64,000 nt of DNA from NCBI GenBank assembly GCA_964507395.1, contig CAZDQE010000002.1, positions 35,574 through 99,573 of the forward strand, written 5' to 3'. The stretch comes from SIG575 sp964507395 (GTDB lineage: Bacteria; Bacillota; Clostridia; Oscillospirales; Acutalibacteraceae). Positions 41,646-50,227 of this stretch are shown here, one piece after another. Numbering within the stretch: position 1 is the stretch's first letter; each line of letters opens with the position of its first letter. The notes below the pieces were generated by a model. The model saw only the letters and a list, made by a program, of their open reading frames with translations, was not told the DNA's origin and searched no databases. Position numbers and translations under genes: made by a program.

Positions 41646-42839
41646 ATGAGCAGAATGATAGGTACAGTTTCAAGAGGCGTCAGAGCCCCCATCATCAAAA
41701 GCGGTGACGACATTGTTGAAATCGTTTCATCATCAGTTATCGAAGCATCAAAGGATGCCGGCTTCAAATTCAATGATAAAGATATTGTTGCCATGACAGA
41801 GGCGATCGTTGCACGTGCGCAGGGCAACTATGCATCAGTTGACGATATCGCTGAAGATGTTAAAAACAAGCTTGGCGGCGAAACAGTGGGCGTTATTTTC
41901 CCCATCCTCAGCCGTAACCGTTTTGCAATCTGCCTTCGCGGTATTGCAAAAGGCGCAAAGAAAATCGTCCTCATGCTCTCTTACCCCTCAGACGAAGTAG
42001 GTAACCACCTTATTTCTCTCGACTCTCTCGACGAAAAAGGCGTTGACCCCTACAAGGATGTTCTTTCTCTCGAAAAATACCGCGAGCTTTTCGGCTACGA
42101 AAAACACACCTTCACAGGCGTTGACTACGTAGAGTATTACGAGAATCTTATCAAAGAATCAGGTGCTGAGGCTGAAATCATTTTCGCTAACAACCCGAGA
42201 GCAATCCTTGACTATACAAAAAATGTTCTCTGCTGTGACATTCACACAAGAAAACGCACAAAACGTCTCCTCAAAAATGCAGGCGGCGAAAAGATTTTCG
42301 GTCTTGACGAAATTCTCAGTGCTCCCGTAAACGGAAGCGGCTTCAACGCTGACTACGGTCTCCTCGGCTCAAACAAAGCAACTGAGGACACAGTTAAGCT
42401 CTTCCCCCGCGACTGTCAGGCTGTTGTTGATGCAATCCAGACAAAGCTTAAAGCCGAAACGGGCAAAAGCATTGAGGTTATGGTTTACGGTGACGGTGCT
42501 TTCAAAGACCCCGTAGGTAAGATTTGGGAGCTTGCAGACCCCGTTGTTTCACCTGCTTACACAAGCGGTCTTGAAGGAACTCCCAACGAGCTGAAGCTCA
42601 AATACCTTGCTGATAACGATTTCGCAGACCTTAGTGGCGACGAGCTCAAAGAAGCAATCAAGAATAAAATCCATGAGAAGGACGGCGACCTTGTAGGTCA
42701 GATGATCTCTGAGGGTACAACACCCAGACGTCTTACAGACCTTATCGGTTCACTCTGTGACCTTACATCAGGCTCAGGTGACAAAGGTACTCCCATCGTA
42801 TTCATTCAGGGTTACTTCGATAACTACACAACAGAATGA
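41646..42839 (+). CDS. CofE-like (F420-0:gamma-glutamyl ligase family) protein
   Basis: A 397-residue protein of the coenzyme F420 glutamyl-ligase family. The N-terminal RAPIIKSGDDIVEIV, the ARAQGNY turn and the later VYGDGAFKDPVGKIWELADPVVSPAYTSG block are characteristic of the CofE fold. Clostridia do not make F420, and no F420 gene is seen here, so it probably adds glutamate or another amino acid to a different acceptor. It is longer than archaeal CofE (about 250). Start at ATG 41646 behind AAAGGAG; an ATG 33 bases upstream is unsupported. Monocistronic. Confidence 0.8.
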   Translation: MSRMIGTVSRGVRAPIIKSGDDIVEIVSSSVIEASKDAGFKFNDKDIVAMTEAIVARAQGNYASVDDIAEDVKNKLGGETVGVIFPILSRNRFAICLRGIAKGAKKIVLMLSYPSDEVGNHLISLDSLDEKGVDPYKDVLSLEKYRELFGYEKHTFTGVDYVEYYENLIKESGAEAEIIFANNPRAILDYTKNVLCCDIHTRKRTKRLLKNAGGEKIFGLDEILSAPVNGSGFNADYGLLGSNKATEDTVKLFPRDCQAVVDAIQTKLKAETGKSIEVMVYGDGAFKDPVGKIWELADPVVSPAYTSGLEGTPNELKLKYLADNDFADLSGDELKEAIKNKIHEKDGDLVGQMISEGTTPRRLTDLIGSLCDLTSGSGDKGTPIVFIQGYFDNYTTE

Positions 42840-42961
42840 TGAAAAAATCCCTGCCGGACGGACAATACCATTGAGTCAAGAAACAAATCGGGTTCATAAA
42901 CACCGAGCGCCCGCAAGGAAGTATTTCTTTAAAACTCGAACTTACAGCACAATCATGCGTT

Positions 42962-42999
42962 AAAAGCCACCGATATGCATAGCATTATCGGTGGCTTTT
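42962..42999 (+). terminator. Terminator after the CofE-like gene
   Basis: AAAAGCCACCGATA (42962-42975) pairs perfectly with TATCGGTGGCTTTT (42986-42999), loop of ten. Confidence 0.88.
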
Positions 43000-43062
43000 G
43001 CCTTTTCTTATTTTACGATTTCATTAACCTAATGGTATTGACCGTACGACAGAGATCCTGAT

Positions 43063-44598
43063 TTAAGCTTCAATCGTTTCTTTTTCGTTCATTTCGTCGA
43101 GGGTCTTCTGACGGCGTTTATTCAGCTGCTCAACCATTTCCTTCTGCTGTTTTCCGCCGAGCTTATAGAAGAACATGGGAATCATTCCGAAAATCGACGA
43201 TACTGCAGGGAAAACTGCAAACAGGGCTACAAGCCACTGCTTTGTGTCCACCCCGATGTTTGCAACCTCTGTGCCGTTCTGCACGTAGCCGATGAGAACG
43301 AGGCACCATGATGATGCGTAATTACCCAGTGAGCCTATAATTTTTGTCAGCGTTGACTTAAGCGCACTGACAGTTGCCTCGTTACGCTGACCGAACTTAT
43401 ATTCGCCGTAATCGTATGCGGTAAGCTGCAGCATACCCGGCACAACTGAATAAAATCCTGTTGTAAGTCCGTGGAGGGCATACCAGAAAGTGATTCTCAG
43501 GAAAAGCGACGTTGCATCATACTTATCTATGGGGAAGGTTGTAATAAACATTCCCGTGTAACAGAAAAATGTCCAGAATTTCGTGAAGATGTAGAGAGGC
43601 TTATCGGGAATCCATTTTCTGATAACCGGTGCTAAGAAAAGCGATGTAGCTGTGGGCACGATCGTCGCTGCCGAGCAAGCTGCCATAATCGCCTCGTAGC
43701 CCTGTAATTTCTCTCCGATCTCAAAGCCGAAAAGCGAAATCTGAAGTGTTACGTCTGAGAAGCAGGCTCGGAAAACATAGATAAGGAAGCCGTAACCGAT
43801 TGACATGCCCGATGAAAGAACATCGGCAATTGTAATAAGAATAAGAGGTTTATTCTTAAGCACCTGTGTATAAACATCGCGTAATTTCGGCACTTCCTGT
43901 CTGGGCGGTTCAACAATTCGTTCCTTTGTTGCAATAATATTGAAAAGAGTTGCGGGAACAGCTATGACACTGAAAAATACCATGCCGTAAAAATATCTTT
44001 CCGACTCCGTAACATTGGGGATAACTGCCGCAACAATAGCCGCAATATATGTTCCGCTGCCGCCGATTACCGAGCCGATAATTCCGCCGATACCCGAAAG
44101 ATATCCTCGCTCTGTGTTATCTGTTGACTGCCTTGCTGTCAGGGCAGTCATCGCAGCATTGTAGAAGGTGCTCACAAGGTCATTTACAAGGTAGAGAATC
44201 ACAAGATAAATCACCTTGAAGGTGTCACCGAGCTGTGGGAAAAAGTCCTTGATCGGCAAAGCTCCTGCTATACTGAGAAATGCCATGGGAATCAGCAGCC
44301 ACAGAAGCACAGGCTTGAATCTGCCCCAGCGGGGATGATTCTTTTTAGCTCTGTCGATAACATTACCTACAAGAATATCGTTGAAAATATCCCAGAAGCT
44401 GAGGACAAACGCTATTGAGGTGTATGTAAGATAGGCACTTTCGCTCAGTCCGAGATATGTTGAAACAACAAGACCGCCGAAAACACCTGACAGTGCAGAT
44501 TTAAAATTCTGACCCACCTTATCTGTTGTGTATGCCGCATATTCAAGAAATCCTAATCTTTCTTTAACATCAGTTGCTGTTGAGTTTTTAATCTTCAT
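43063..44598 (-). CDS. GPH-family sugar:cation symporter (MFS)
   Basis: A 511-residue transporter with about 12 membrane helices. The GPH/MFS2 signature is in the first loop region (SFWDIFNDILVGNVIDRAKKNHPRWGRFKPVLLW), and the later helix pair has YDYGEYKFGQRNEATVSAL, also a GPH hallmark. The family imports glucuronides, pentosides and hexosides with Na+ or H+. The likely substrates may relate to the GH51/GH3 locus, but that is inference. ATG 44598 follows GAGGAGGGAC; a longer form overlapping der is not supported. It is 31 bp after der, unusual for a sugar carrier, perhaps by read-through. Confidence 0.9.
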   Translation of the reverse strand: MKIKNSTATDVKERLGFLEYAAYTTDKVGQNFKSALSGVFGGLVVSTYLGLSESAYLTYTSIAFVLSFWDIFNDILVGNVIDRAKKNHPRWGRFKPVLLWLLIPMAFLSIAGALPIKDFFPQLGDTFKVIYLVILYLVNDLVSTFYNAAMTALTARQSTDNTERGYLSGIGGIIGSVIGGSGTYIAAIVAAVIPNVTESERYFYGMVFFSVIAVPATLFNIIATKERIVEPPRQEVPKLRDVYTQVLKNKPLILITIADVLSSGMSIGYGFLIYVFRACFSDVTLQISLFGFEIGEKLQGYEAIMAACSAATIVPTATSLFLAPVIRKWIPDKPLYIFTKFWTFFCYTGMFITTFPIDKYDATSLFLRITFWYALHGLTTGFYSVVPGMLQLTAYDYGEYKFGQRNEATVSALKSTLTKIIGSLGNYASSWCLVLIGYVQNGTEVANIGVDTKQWLVALFAVFPAVSSIFGMIPMFFYKLGGKQQKEMVEQLNKRRQKTLDEMNEKETIEA

Positions 44599-44629
44599 AA
44601 ATGTCCCTCCTCGGGCAAAGTCTGACCCT

Positions 44630-45961
44630 TTAAGTATCAGTTTTGTCACGTTCTCTGATCACATAGTTTGTGGGGGTGCCTTCAAGACCGAAAATTTCTC
44701 TTATCTGATTATCAAGATAACGCTGATAGCTGTAATGGAACAAATCCTTACGGTTTACAAAGCAGACGAACGTGGGCGGCCTTGTAGATGCCTGCGTCAT
44801 ATAGTAAATCTTAAGACGTCTGCCCTTATCCGTAGGAGGCTGTACTCTTGCAGTCGCCGCCGCAAGAACGTCGTTGAGTTTACCTGTTGAGATACGCATT
44901 GCGTTCTGCTCGTCAACAAACTTGATAAGCTCATAGAGTCTGTCAATTCGCTGACCTGTTTTTGCTGAAATGAAAATTATTGGTGCATAGGGCATGAAAG
45001 AAAAATCGTTCATAAGCTTCTTTCTCTGAGCATCCATCGTTTTGCCGTCTTTTTCAACGGCATCCCATTTATTTACGGCAATAATACAAGCCTTACCCAT
45101 TTCGTGGGCAATACCCGCAACCTTTGAATCCTGCTCTGTAAAGCCTTCTGTTGCATCAATCATAATGACGCACACGGTTGCTCTTTCAACTGCCATTTTC
45201 GCACGGATCACGCTGTATTTTTCAATTGCGTCGTCAACTCTGCTCTTTCTTCTCAGACCTGCAGTGTCGATGAAAACAAATTTTCCGTGCTCATTTTCAA
45301 CAACCGTATCAGTAGCATCGCGTGTTGTACCTGCAATATTTGAAACGATTGCTCTCTCCTCGCCTGAAATCGCATTGACAAGAGAGGATTTGCCTACATT
45401 GGGCTTACCGATAACTGCAACCTTGATGTATTCACTTTCAAATTCTTCCTCTTCTTCCTCTTCGGGGAAATATTTGCAGACCTCTTCAAGCAAATCGCCT
45501 GTTCCGTGACCGTGAACTGACGACACCGCAATCGGTTCATCAAGAGCCAAATTATAAAACTCATAGAATTCTGCAGGTGTTTCACCGATTCCGTCACATT
45601 TGTTAACACAAAGGACGATAGGTTTACCTGATTTCCTAAGCATAGCCGCAACCTCTTCGTCAGTTGCAACAACACCTGTTTTTACGTCAGTTACAAAAAT
45701 TATTACATCTGCACTGTCAATTGCAAGCTGAGCCTGACGGCGCATCTGGACTAAAATTATATCGTCGGAAGCAGGCTCAATACCGCCTGTATCTATCAAA
45801 AGAAAATTATGTCTTTGCCATTCGCAATCGCCGTAGATTCTGTCCCTTGTAACACCGGGGGTATCGTCCACGATTGAAAGGCGCTGACCTATAAGCTTAT
45901 TGAAAAGCGTTGATTTACCAACATTAGGTCTGCCGACAATGGCTACAATCGGTCTTGACAT
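44630..45961 (-). CDS. der: Ribosome assembly GTPase Der (EngA)
   Basis: A 443-residue tandem-GTPase essential for 50S assembly. The first G domain has GRPNVGKSTLFN and DDTPGVTRD, the second GKPNVGKSSLVN and IAGTTRDATD, and the C-terminal KH-like domain ends NPTNYV-like (TPTNYVIRERDK). I set the start at ATG 45961, seven bases after AAAGGAGAATG; an ATG at 45967 overlapping the upstream stop (ATGA) is possible. It follows the DUF512 gene directly, a conserved pairing in Clostridia. Confidence 0.96.
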   Translation of the reverse strand: MSRPIVAIVGRPNVGKSTLFNKLIGQRLSIVDDTPGVTRDRIYGDCEWQRHNFLLIDTGGIEPASDDIILVQMRRQAQLAIDSADVIIFVTDVKTGVVATDEEVAAMLRKSGKPIVLCVNKCDGIGETPAEFYEFYNLALDEPIAVSSVHGHGTGDLLEEVCKYFPEEEEEEEFESEYIKVAVIGKPNVGKSSLVNAISGEERAIVSNIAGTTRDATDTVVENEHGKFVFIDTAGLRRKSRVDDAIEKYSVIRAKMAVERATVCVIMIDATEGFTEQDSKVAGIAHEMGKACIIAVNKWDAVEKDGKTMDAQRKKLMNDFSFMPYAPIIFISAKTGQRIDRLYELIKFVDEQNAMRISTGKLNDVLAAATARVQPPTDKGRRLKIYYMTQASTRPPTFVCFVNRKDLFHYSYQRYLDNQIREIFGLEGTPTNYVIRERDKTDT

Positions 45962-45963
45962 TT

Positions 45964-47265
45964 TCATTCTCCTTTCATTTTTTCGAGAAGCTCATATCCG
46001 TCTGCGTTCACGGGAACTATTCTGCATGAGAGAATCTTTTCCGCATCCTCCGCTGTCATGCTGTCAAGGAACATATCCCCTTCACTTCTGAGCATTGAGG
46101 AAGAAATGAGCAGCTCGTCAAATTTATATTTATCTTTCAATTGGTTTGTTAAATCCTTTCCCGTCACAAGTCCGCTGACAGTGACAGTGTGACCGAAAAA
46201 GTCGTTTTCTATTTTCACAACGGGAACTTCTGTTTTATATTTATCATAAAACATCTCTGCAAGCTTACTCATCAGCGGATATGCCGCCTCGCCTGTTGCA
46301 ATAAGCTTTCGTGTTTGTGTACACTCGCCCTCATCTTCTTCAAGGGCTTTTGTGAAGGTGTGTTCAAGGTCTGTCCACAAACCCACACCGTTTTCAATCT
46401 GAGGATAGTCCTCATATTCTTCGTCCGAGGGAAGAGGAAGTCCTGCTTTCAGATAAAATTCATCTGAGGCGTAAACAAGACGTGTGCCGTGTTTTCCGAG
46501 AAACTCCTTCTGATATTTTTCAATCGTTTCCACAACTTCTTTTGCCTTTTCGGGTGTGTAAATGTCAAGGTCGGGAAGATTTTCCCTGTACTTTGTAATT
46601 CCGACAGGCACTGCCGCAATTGACTGCACGGCAGGATAGAGTGACGCTAATTTTTCAATGCTGAATTTCAGTTCCTCACCGTCATTTATACCCGGGCAGA
46701 GAACAAGCTGAGTATTAAGGTGCGTTCCGTGAGAAGCCAGAACATCAATATATTTCAGCACCTCGCCTGCGTGGGGATTCTTCATCATTTTCACGCGCAA
46801 ATCGGGATTCATGGTATGGACCGAAATATTCACAGGGTTAATGTGCATTTCGATTATACGCTGAACATCACGGTCAGTCAGATTCGTAAGAGTAATATAA
46901 TTTCCGAAAAGGAAGGACATTCTCGAGTCGTCGTCCTTGAAATAAAGGGATTCTCTCATGCCTTCAGGCAATTGGTCGATAAAACAGAAAATACATTTGT
47001 TTTTACAGGTTTTCTGTTTATCCATAAGGTAGGTATCAAAGACAAGACCTAAATCCTCATTTTCAGCTTTTCTGATCTTTTTGCAAACAATTTTACCCTT
47101 AGGTTTTGTAAGTTCGAGTGTAACTTCAGACTCGTTTGCGTAAAAATTATAGTCGAGGATATCGTTTATTTCGTGGGAATTGATTTTTTCAAGCACCCAG
47201 CCTTTTTTTATACGCTTTTTGTAAGACGGTGATTTTTTTACCACATCAATTATTTCGGCTGACAC
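45964..47265 (-). CDS. DUF512 protein with PDZ-like and radical-SAM-like parts
   Basis: A 433-residue protein. The N-terminal 60 residues are PDZ-like (SPSYKKRIKKGWVLEKINSHEIND). A CKNKCIFCFIDQLP motif follows, the CxxxCxxC of radical SAM enzymes, then a TIM-barrel-like half (NISVHTMNPDLR, LCPGINDGEEL) and the DUF512 C-terminal domain. Conserved beside der in Firmicutes; the reaction is unknown. The S-adenosylmethionine role is inferred from the Cys motif. Its stop overlaps the der ribosome site. Confidence 0.85.
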   Translation of the reverse strand: MSAEIIDVVKKSPSYKKRIKKGWVLEKINSHEINDILDYNFYANESEVTLELTKPKGKIVCKKIRKAENEDLGLVFDTYLMDKQKTCKNKCIFCFIDQLPEGMRESLYFKDDDSRMSFLFGNYITLTNLTDRDVQRIIEMHINPVNISVHTMNPDLRVKMMKNPHAGEVLKYIDVLASHGTHLNTQLVLCPGINDGEELKFSIEKLASLYPAVQSIAAVPVGITKYRENLPDLDIYTPEKAKEVVETIEKYQKEFLGKHGTRLVYASDEFYLKAGLPLPSDEEYEDYPQIENGVGLWTDLEHTFTKALEEDEGECTQTRKLIATGEAAYPLMSKLAEMFYDKYKTEVPVVKIENDFFGHTVTVSGLVTGKDLTNQLKDKYKFDELLISSSMLRSEGDMFLDSMTAEDAEKILSCRIVPVNADGYELLEKMKGE

Positions 47266-47284
47266 AAACGCACCTCCTGTTTAA

Positions 47285-47344
47285 TGAATAATTTCGGGTC
47301 TGCGACGCTATCATAAAATGCCGCCGCAGGCCAACAATTATTCA
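47285..47344. repeat. Palindromic intergenic element
   Basis: TGAATAATT (47285-47293) is the exact reverse complement of AATTATTCA (47336-47344), with further inner pairing (CGGGTCTGCGACG against CCGCCGCAGGCC). Partial copies occur at 12213-12228 and 12983-13000. It resembles a REP/MITE-like element. Confidence 0.6.
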
Positions 47345-47378
47345 TCAGCAACGCGACTTCATTTTTCATTATTCATTT

Positions 47379-47413
47379 ACCCATTTATTTTTGTTTCACA
47401 AAAATAAATGGGT
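47379..47413. terminator. Hairpin A, overlapping the rpmF terminator
   Basis: Perfect 16-bp stem: ACCCATTTATTTTTGT (47379-47394) with its complement at 47398-47413, loop TTC. It shares the sequence AAATGGGT with hairpin B, so only one can form at a time. Confidence 0.6.
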
Positions 47414-47438
47414 AGAGATTTTTCCTCTCTACCCATTT
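47406..47438 (-). terminator. Terminator of yceD-rpmF (hairpin B)
   Basis: AAATGGGTAGAGA (47406-47418) pairs with TCTCTACCCATTT (47426-47438). On the minus strand it is followed by ATTTATTTTTG. It is 19 bases past the rpmF stop. Confidence 0.75.
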
Positions 47439-47456
47439 TAAATGCTTATAAGAGGA

Positions 47457-47639
47457 TTAGCCCTCAACTTTGATAACCTCTACGCCCTTATATTTGCCGC
47501 AAGATGCGCAAACTCTGTGAGGTCTCTTGTATTCGCCGCATGCAGGACACTTAACGAGCTCGGGAGCTGTCATCTTCCATACATTTGAACGTCTTTTATC
47601 TCTTCTTGCTTTTGAAACTCTTCTCTTCGGTACTGCCAT
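47457..47639 (-). CDS. rpmF: 50S ribosomal protein L32
   Basis: A 60-residue L32 of the zinc-binding type: MAVPKRRVSKARRDKRRS is the family start and CPACG...CASCG the four-Cys ribbon. It is 40 bp downstream of yceD, the usual rpmF partner, and shares its promoter. Ribosome site AAGGAGG. Confidence 0.97.
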   Translation of the reverse strand: MAVPKRRVSKARRDKRRSNVWKMTAPELVKCPACGEYKRPHRVCASCGKYKGVEVIKVEG

Positions 47640-47679
47640 TTTTAAGTTCCTCCTTATAAAAATTCAATAAATTATTAAC

Positions 47680-48174
47680 TCAGTTATCAAGCAACTGCTG
47701 AAGAACCGCCAGTCTGGGGTCAACTTCCTTTTTGCAATCGCATGGACCGTGGTTTAAATTCCTACCACATTTCGTGCAAAGACCTTTACAATCTTTACTG
47801 CAGAGAATTTTCGTTGGTAGCGAAAGAAAAATATCCTCAATTGCCAAGGGGTCAAGCTCAAAATGCAGGTCCTCAATAAGCATCAAGTCATCATTTTCCT
47901 CGTTATTGAGCGACAAAACCAGAGTATGGTCAAAATCAAAAGTAAAATCCTTTGCGATTTCTTCCGCACAACGGTCACAGAAGGACTCGTAACGGAAATT
48001 CACACTGTACTCCAAAGTGACGATGCCTGATGAATTTTTAACGACACCCGCTACCATAACAGGTGTTTTGAATGGAAAAACTCCGTCAAGCTCTTCATTT
48101 GAAAGGTCGATGTTAAAATCGAAAGTCTTTTGTTCGCCTATATTATTGAAAATAGGCTCAAGCTCAATAAACAT
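47680..48174 (-). CDS. yceD: YceD family protein (DUF177)
   Basis: A 164-residue DUF177 protein, conserved before rpmF; in plants and E. coli it is linked to 23S rRNA accumulation. It has the FCDRCAEE motif near residue 65 and a C-terminal LCTKCGRNLNHGPCDC cluster, likely zinc binding, then the PRLAVLQQLL end typical of the family. Read from the consensus promoter at 48214-48242. Confidence 0.92.
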   Translation of the reverse strand: MFIELEPIFNNIGEQKTFDFNIDLSNEELDGVFPFKTPVMVAGVVKNSSGIVTLEYSVNFRYESFCDRCAEEIAKDFTFDFDHTLVLSLNNEENDDLMLIEDLHFELDPLAIEDIFLSLPTKILCSKDCKGLCTKCGRNLNHGPCDCKKEVDPRLAVLQQLLDN

Positions 48175-48213
48175 AATTCACCTCAGTCAAAGACGAGATT
48201 TACACGCTTAAAT

Positions 48214-48242
48214 ATTATATACTTGAAGTCACTTTTTGTCAA
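48214..48242 (-). promoter_or_regulatory. Promoter of yceD-rpmF
   Basis: Minus strand: TTGACA (48237-48242), 17-base spacer, TATAAT (48214-48219), all consensus. Confidence 0.88.
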
Positions 48243-48276
48243 GCAGTTTTTGAATATTTTAGCAAATTTCCAAAAA

Positions 48277-48305
48277 TGCCCACCATACTATCCGTACAGT
48301 GGGCA
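48277..48305 (-). terminator. Terminator after the P-loop protein gene
   Basis: TGCCCAC (48277-48283) pairs with GTGGGCA (48299-48305). On the minus strand it is followed by TTTTTGG. Confidence 0.75.
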
Positions 48306-48324
48306 AATTGTTTAAAACATTTAC

Positions 48325-48744
48325 TTATTCAGCCTCTTTACAGATCTCAAAAATCTCTGCGGGAAGCTCTTCCTTATCAGCAGAAACCGTAAATACAAAG
48401 TTATTATTTGTAAGTGCCGAAAGCTCTTCAACCTTCTTGAGGAATACAGTCAGCTCTGCATAGTCGCGAGAACCGATGCGAAGTGTTGCATCAACAAGAA
48501 TATCTGTAATATCGTTGTCTCCTGCACAAAGTCCGCTGAGGAAACCGTAGAAAGCATCGTAGCCCTTTATTGAATATTCATTTGCGGATACAAGACGTGC
48601 ACGGTAGTTAACCTCTGTTCTGAGCTGTGTGCCCTGCTCTACGCAAACAACGTTACCATTTGATTTCTCGATAGCATCGTTGACAGCCTGAATCAATTTC
48701 TTTGTTTTGCCTGATCCTTTGTGTCCGATTATCAATGTTACCAT
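48325..48744 (-). CDS. Small P-loop ATP/GTP-binding protein of unknown function
   Basis: A 139-residue protein with a perfect Walker A (GHKGSGKT, residues 6-13) at the N-terminus and a hydrophobic-Asp strand DITDILVDATL as a possible Walker B. The rest is a compact RecA-like fold without recognisable effector domain. Homologues are found in Clostridia next to housekeeping genes, function unknown. ATG 48744 is nine bases after AAAGGAG; a TTG nine bases upstream is rejected. It sits 54 bp after pgi with a small hairpin (48772-48789) between them. Confidence 0.7.
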   Translation of the reverse strand: MVTLIIGHKGSGKTKKLIQAVNDAIEKSNGNVVCVEQGTQLRTEVNYRARLVSANEYSIKGYDAFYGFLSGLCAGDNDITDILVDATLRIGSRDYAELTVFLKKVEELSALTNNNFVFTVSADKEELPAEIFEICKEAE

Positions 48745-48771
48745 AAAAAACAACTCCTTTTAACTTTATGT

Positions 48772-48789
48772 AAAGGTCTTGCGACCTTT
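48772..48789 (-). terminator. Short hairpin between pgi and the P-loop gene
   Basis: AAAGGTC (48772-48778) pairs with GACCTTT (48783-48789). No T run on the minus strand follows closely, so it is an attenuator or processing site rather than a strong terminator. Confidence 0.4.
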
Positions 48790-48798
48790 TACTTAATA

Positions 48799-50139
48799 TT
48801 ATTTTCCGAGCCTTTCTTCAAGCTCTTTTTTCATTTCTTCATATCCCGGTTTTCCGAGAAGTGCAAACATATTTTTCTTATAGCTTTCAACGCCCGGCTG
48901 GTCAAAGGGATTTACGCCTAAAATATAACCGCTGATCGCACAAGCCTTTTCAAAGAAGTAAATAAGTTCACCGAGAGAATACTCGTTCATTTCCTCAAGA
49001 GAAATAATGTTATTCGGTACCTGACCGTCAGTGTGAGCAAGAAGTGTACCTTCAAATGCTTTTCTGTTGACTACGCTCATTCCCATTCCTGCAAGGAAGT
49101 TGAGTCCGTCAAGGTTTTCGGGGTCAGTGCCGATAATATATTCCTGCTGAGGTTTGTCAAAGGTAATTACAGTTTCCATAAGGTGTCTTTCACCCTCCTG
49201 GATATACTGTCCCATTGAGTGAAGGTCTGTTGAGAAAACAACAGATGCAGGGAAAATACCTTTGCTTTCCTTGCCTTCGCTTTCGCCGTAAAGCTGTTTG
49301 AGCCATTCGTTCATCATTGCAAATGAAGGCTCATAGGAAACAAACATCTCAGTTTTCTTACCTTTTCTGTAAAGAAGATTTCTGATAGCTGCGTATCTGT
49401 AGCACGGGTTATTGTCAATATCTGTGTCCGTAAATGCTTCTCTTGCATCTCGGGCACCCTTCATAATAAGGTCGATATCAATTCCTGCCGCTGCAATGGG
49501 AAGAAGACCTACTGCCGTGAGAACGGAATATCTTCCGCCTACGTCGTCGGGAATAACGAAGGTTTTGTAGCCTTCTCTGTCAGCAAGACCCTTGAGAGTT
49601 CCCTTTGCCTTATCTGTTGTAACGTAAATTCTGCCCTTTGCCTCTTCCTTGCCGTATTTTTCTTCAAGAAGCTTCTTGAATACACGGAAAGCAATTGCAG
49701 GCTCAGTTGTTGTACCTGATTTTGAAATTACGTTAACGGAAAAATCCTTACCTTCGCAAAGCGCGATGATTTCGTTAAGCGCTGTAGGACTGATTGAGTT
49801 GCCTGAGAAAAGGATCTGAGGTGTTTCCTTGGCAAGCAGGTTATAGTTTGCGCTCTTGCAGAATTCAATCGCTGCTCTTGCGCCTAAATATGAACCGCCG
49901 ATACCGATTACAACAAGGACATCTGAATCCTTTTTAATTTTCTCAGCAGACTTTTTGATTTCTTCAAATTCCTCTTTATCGTAATTTACGGGTAAATCTA
50001 CCCATCCGAGGAAATCGCTGCCCTTACCGGTAGCTGAGTGCAGACTTTCATGCGCTGTCTTTACTTCTGCACTTATTGCCTCAAGCTCACCTTTTCCGAG
50101 AAAGCTCTCAGCATATTTGCTGTTAAATTTCAAGTTCAT
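48799..50139 (-). CDS. pgi: Glucose-6-phosphate isomerase
   Basis: A 446-residue isomerase interconverting glucose-6-P and fructose-6-P in glycolysis. The VIGIGGSYLGARAAIEF sugar-phosphate loop, ISKSGTTTEPAIAFR and the PGI signatures (DDVGGRYSVLTAVGLLP and a C-terminal GVNPFDQPGVESYKK with the catalytic Lys) are all present. Of the shorter Firmicutes type. Read from the promoter at 50169-50197. Confidence 0.97.
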   Translation of the reverse strand: MNLKFNSKYAESFLGKGELEAISAEVKTAHESLHSATGKGSDFLGWVDLPVNYDKEEFEEIKKSAEKIKKDSDVLVVIGIGGSYLGARAAIEFCKSANYNLLAKETPQILFSGNSISPTALNEIIALCEGKDFSVNVISKSGTTTEPAIAFRVFKKLLEEKYGKEEAKGRIYVTTDKAKGTLKGLADREGYKTFVIPDDVGGRYSVLTAVGLLPIAAAGIDIDLIMKGARDAREAFTDTDIDNNPCYRYAAIRNLLYRKGKKTEMFVSYEPSFAMMNEWLKQLYGESEGKESKGIFPASVVFSTDLHSMGQYIQEGERHLMETVITFDKPQQEYIIGTDPENLDGLNFLAGMGMSVVNRKAFEGTLLAHTDGQVPNNIISLEEMNEYSLGELIYFFEKACAISGYILGVNPFDQPGVESYKKNMFALLGKPGYEEMKKELEERLGK

Positions 50140-50168
50140 GTGTTTCGCTCCTTAGTTTTTACATTTCA

Positions 50169-50197
50169 ATTGTACAATAAATCCTGCAAATTTGCAA
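50169..50197 (-). promoter_or_regulatory. Promoter of pgi
   Basis: Minus strand: TTGCAA (50192-50197), 17-base spacer, TACAAT (50169-50174). Confidence 0.75.
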
Positions 50198-50227
50198 TAG
50201 ATTTTTGAGATTTTTCACAAATTTTTA

